Below the pieces are notes generated by a model, which ran no database searches, was not told the origin of the DNA, and saw only the letters and a list, made by a program, of their open reading frames with translations. The translations under genes were made by a program, and so were the position numbers. Shown here one piece after another: positions 4,642 to 5,304 of a DNA stretch of 5,304 nt (position 1 is the first letter of the stretch; each line of letters starts with the position of its first letter). Source of the DNA: Pseudaestuariivita sp. (GTDB taxonomy: Bacteria > Pseudomonadota > Alphaproteobacteria > Rhodobacterales > Rhodobacteraceae); assembly GCA_020629995.1 (NCBI GenBank), contig JAHDCH010000208.1, positions 1-5,304 of the forward strand, given 5' to 3'.

Positions 4642-5304
4642 TGGAAGAGATCAAGGCGTATTGGGATCAGGCACTTGGGCTGTTGCCCGAAGGCGTATCT
4701 CCCAATCTGGTGATTGCGGCGGTGATGGTGCTGCTGATCGTGTGGGTCTGGCTGCGGCGGCCCACGGCGCGGGCGGCTTTGCAGGTGATCGCGCGGCTGG
4801 TGCTGACGATCATGCTGCCGCTGTTCATTGTTCTGGGGGTGGCTCTGTTTGCTCTGGCCACGGTTGCGCCTCTGGACACCTCGCTGTGGCAGATCGTGGC
4901 CGGTGTGGCGCTGGCGGGCATGTTCTGGCTGGTGCCGCAGGTGGATGCCGCTCGGGCCCGTACCGACGAGGCGCGCCGCCTGCTGCGCGTCTTTCATGCC
5001 GAGATCGCAACCTTTGCCGCCGCCTCCGGCACGGATGAGGCGCTGGGCGAATATGGTCGCCAGATGATCGAGATCATGCAATCCAACCCCGGCTTTGCCC
5101 CTCTGGTGCCCCGGATGTCGGCCCCTCCGGTCTTTGCCGCCATGGCGCCGCGCCTTGCCGACCTGCCCGCCGCGCCCGCCGCCGCCATCGCGGCCTTCTA
5201 CACGCAAGAGGCGGCTCTGCGCGGCTATGTGGACGCGATGAAAGACCCCGCGACCCAGCAGCTGGCCGGTGAGCGGCGCGTGAACCTCTACCGCGACTAC
5301 ATCA
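4641..5304 (+). CDS. Uncharacterised membrane protein, N-terminal 221 residues (runs off the window)
   Basis: The frame opens at ATG 4641 and is still open at the window end. GAGG at 4630-4633, seven bases upstream, supports the start, and TGATG overlaps the preceding small ORF. I do not recognise a family. The N-terminal 20 residues are amphipathic. Hydrophobic segments follow at about 23-38 (LVIAAVMVLLIVWVWL, closed by RRP), 49-76 and 82-100. The 49-76 segment contains LVLTIMLPLFIVLG, long enough for one full crossing. From about 101 the chain becomes soluble and helical, with charged DAARARTDEARRLLRVFHAE, a Pro/Ala-rich stretch near 157-185, then IAAFYTQEAALRGYVDAM and GERRVNLYRDY. The charge pattern is consistent with the C-terminal part facing the cytoplasm, but this is an inference. 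No catalytic or binding motif is visible. Its place behind pccA with no terminator between suggests co-transcription. Confidence 0.8.
   Translation, partial: MEEIKAYWDQALGLLPEGVSPNLVIAAVMVLLIVWVWLRRPTARAALQVIARLVLTIMLPLFIVLGVALFALATVAPLDTSLWQIVAGVALAGMFWLVPQVDAARARTDEARRLLRVFHAEIATFAAASGTDEALGEYGRQMIEIMQSNPGFAPLVPRMSAPPVFAAMAPRLADLPAAPAAAIAAFYTQEAALRGYVDAMKDPATQQLAGERRVNLYRDYI

Noticed and set aside
4994..5207. Minus-strand frames at the right edge of the window
   Set aside because: They lie opposite the coupled membrane-protein gene, which has a good ribosome site and a coherent hydrophobic profile. The antisense products are His/Gln/Arg-rich low-complexity sequences.

Overview
The window is GC-rich (roughly two-thirds G+C by eye), densely packed, and every gene I can support is on the + strand. 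The anchor is a complete biotin-dependent carboxylase alpha subunit at 2457-4457, the propionyl-CoA carboxylase alpha chain PccA. From memory it reads very close to the Ruegeria/Roseobacter protein. Together with a DUF6497-type secreted protein, several tiny lipoproteins and the codon usage, this points to an alphaproteobacterium of the Rhodobacterales (Roseobacter/Paracoccus-like) chromosome. That placement is an inference from recognised protein sequences, not from a search.

Layout. (1) 1-1092 is a tightly coupled block: the 3' end of a cupin-domain protein, a 36-codon bridging ORF that lies across an intergenic repeat-like element with two hairpins, a 110-residue conserved hypothetical protein, and a secreted DUF6497-like protein. 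Each junction is an ATGA stop/start overlap. (2) 1093-1306 is a 214-base gap with no convincing gene. It leads to a 48-residue lipoprotein gene (1307-1453) with a good ribosome binding site, followed at once by a terminator-like hairpin (1460-1483). (3) 1502-1876 is a 124-residue hypothetical protein. A 277-base gap follows, carrying a second strong hairpin (2038-2070). (4) 2154-2354 is a 66-residue small lipoprotein with a Gly/Ala-rich zipper-like tail, followed by a textbook intrinsic terminator (2393-2426). (5) pccA begins only 30 bases after that terminator. (6) Behind pccA lie a possible 59-residue ORF (4462-4641) and the 5' part of an unrecognised three-segment membrane protein (4641 to the window end), joined by a TGATG overlap.

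How it fits together. PccA carries biotin and carboxylates it. With the beta subunit (pccB, not in this window) it converts propionyl-CoA to methylmalonyl-CoA, the entry to succinyl-CoA. The remaining genes are small envelope-directed or uncharacterised proteins, and nothing in the sequence ties them biochemically to propionyl-CoA. The most distinctive structural theme is the alternation of small lipoprotein gene, terminator-like hairpin, and next gene with almost no room for a promoter. This occurs twice and suggests that expression of the 1502 gene and of pccA may depend on terminator read-through. I found no tRNA, rRNA, CRISPR array, insertion sequence or phage gene, and no evidence for a novel defence or mobile system.
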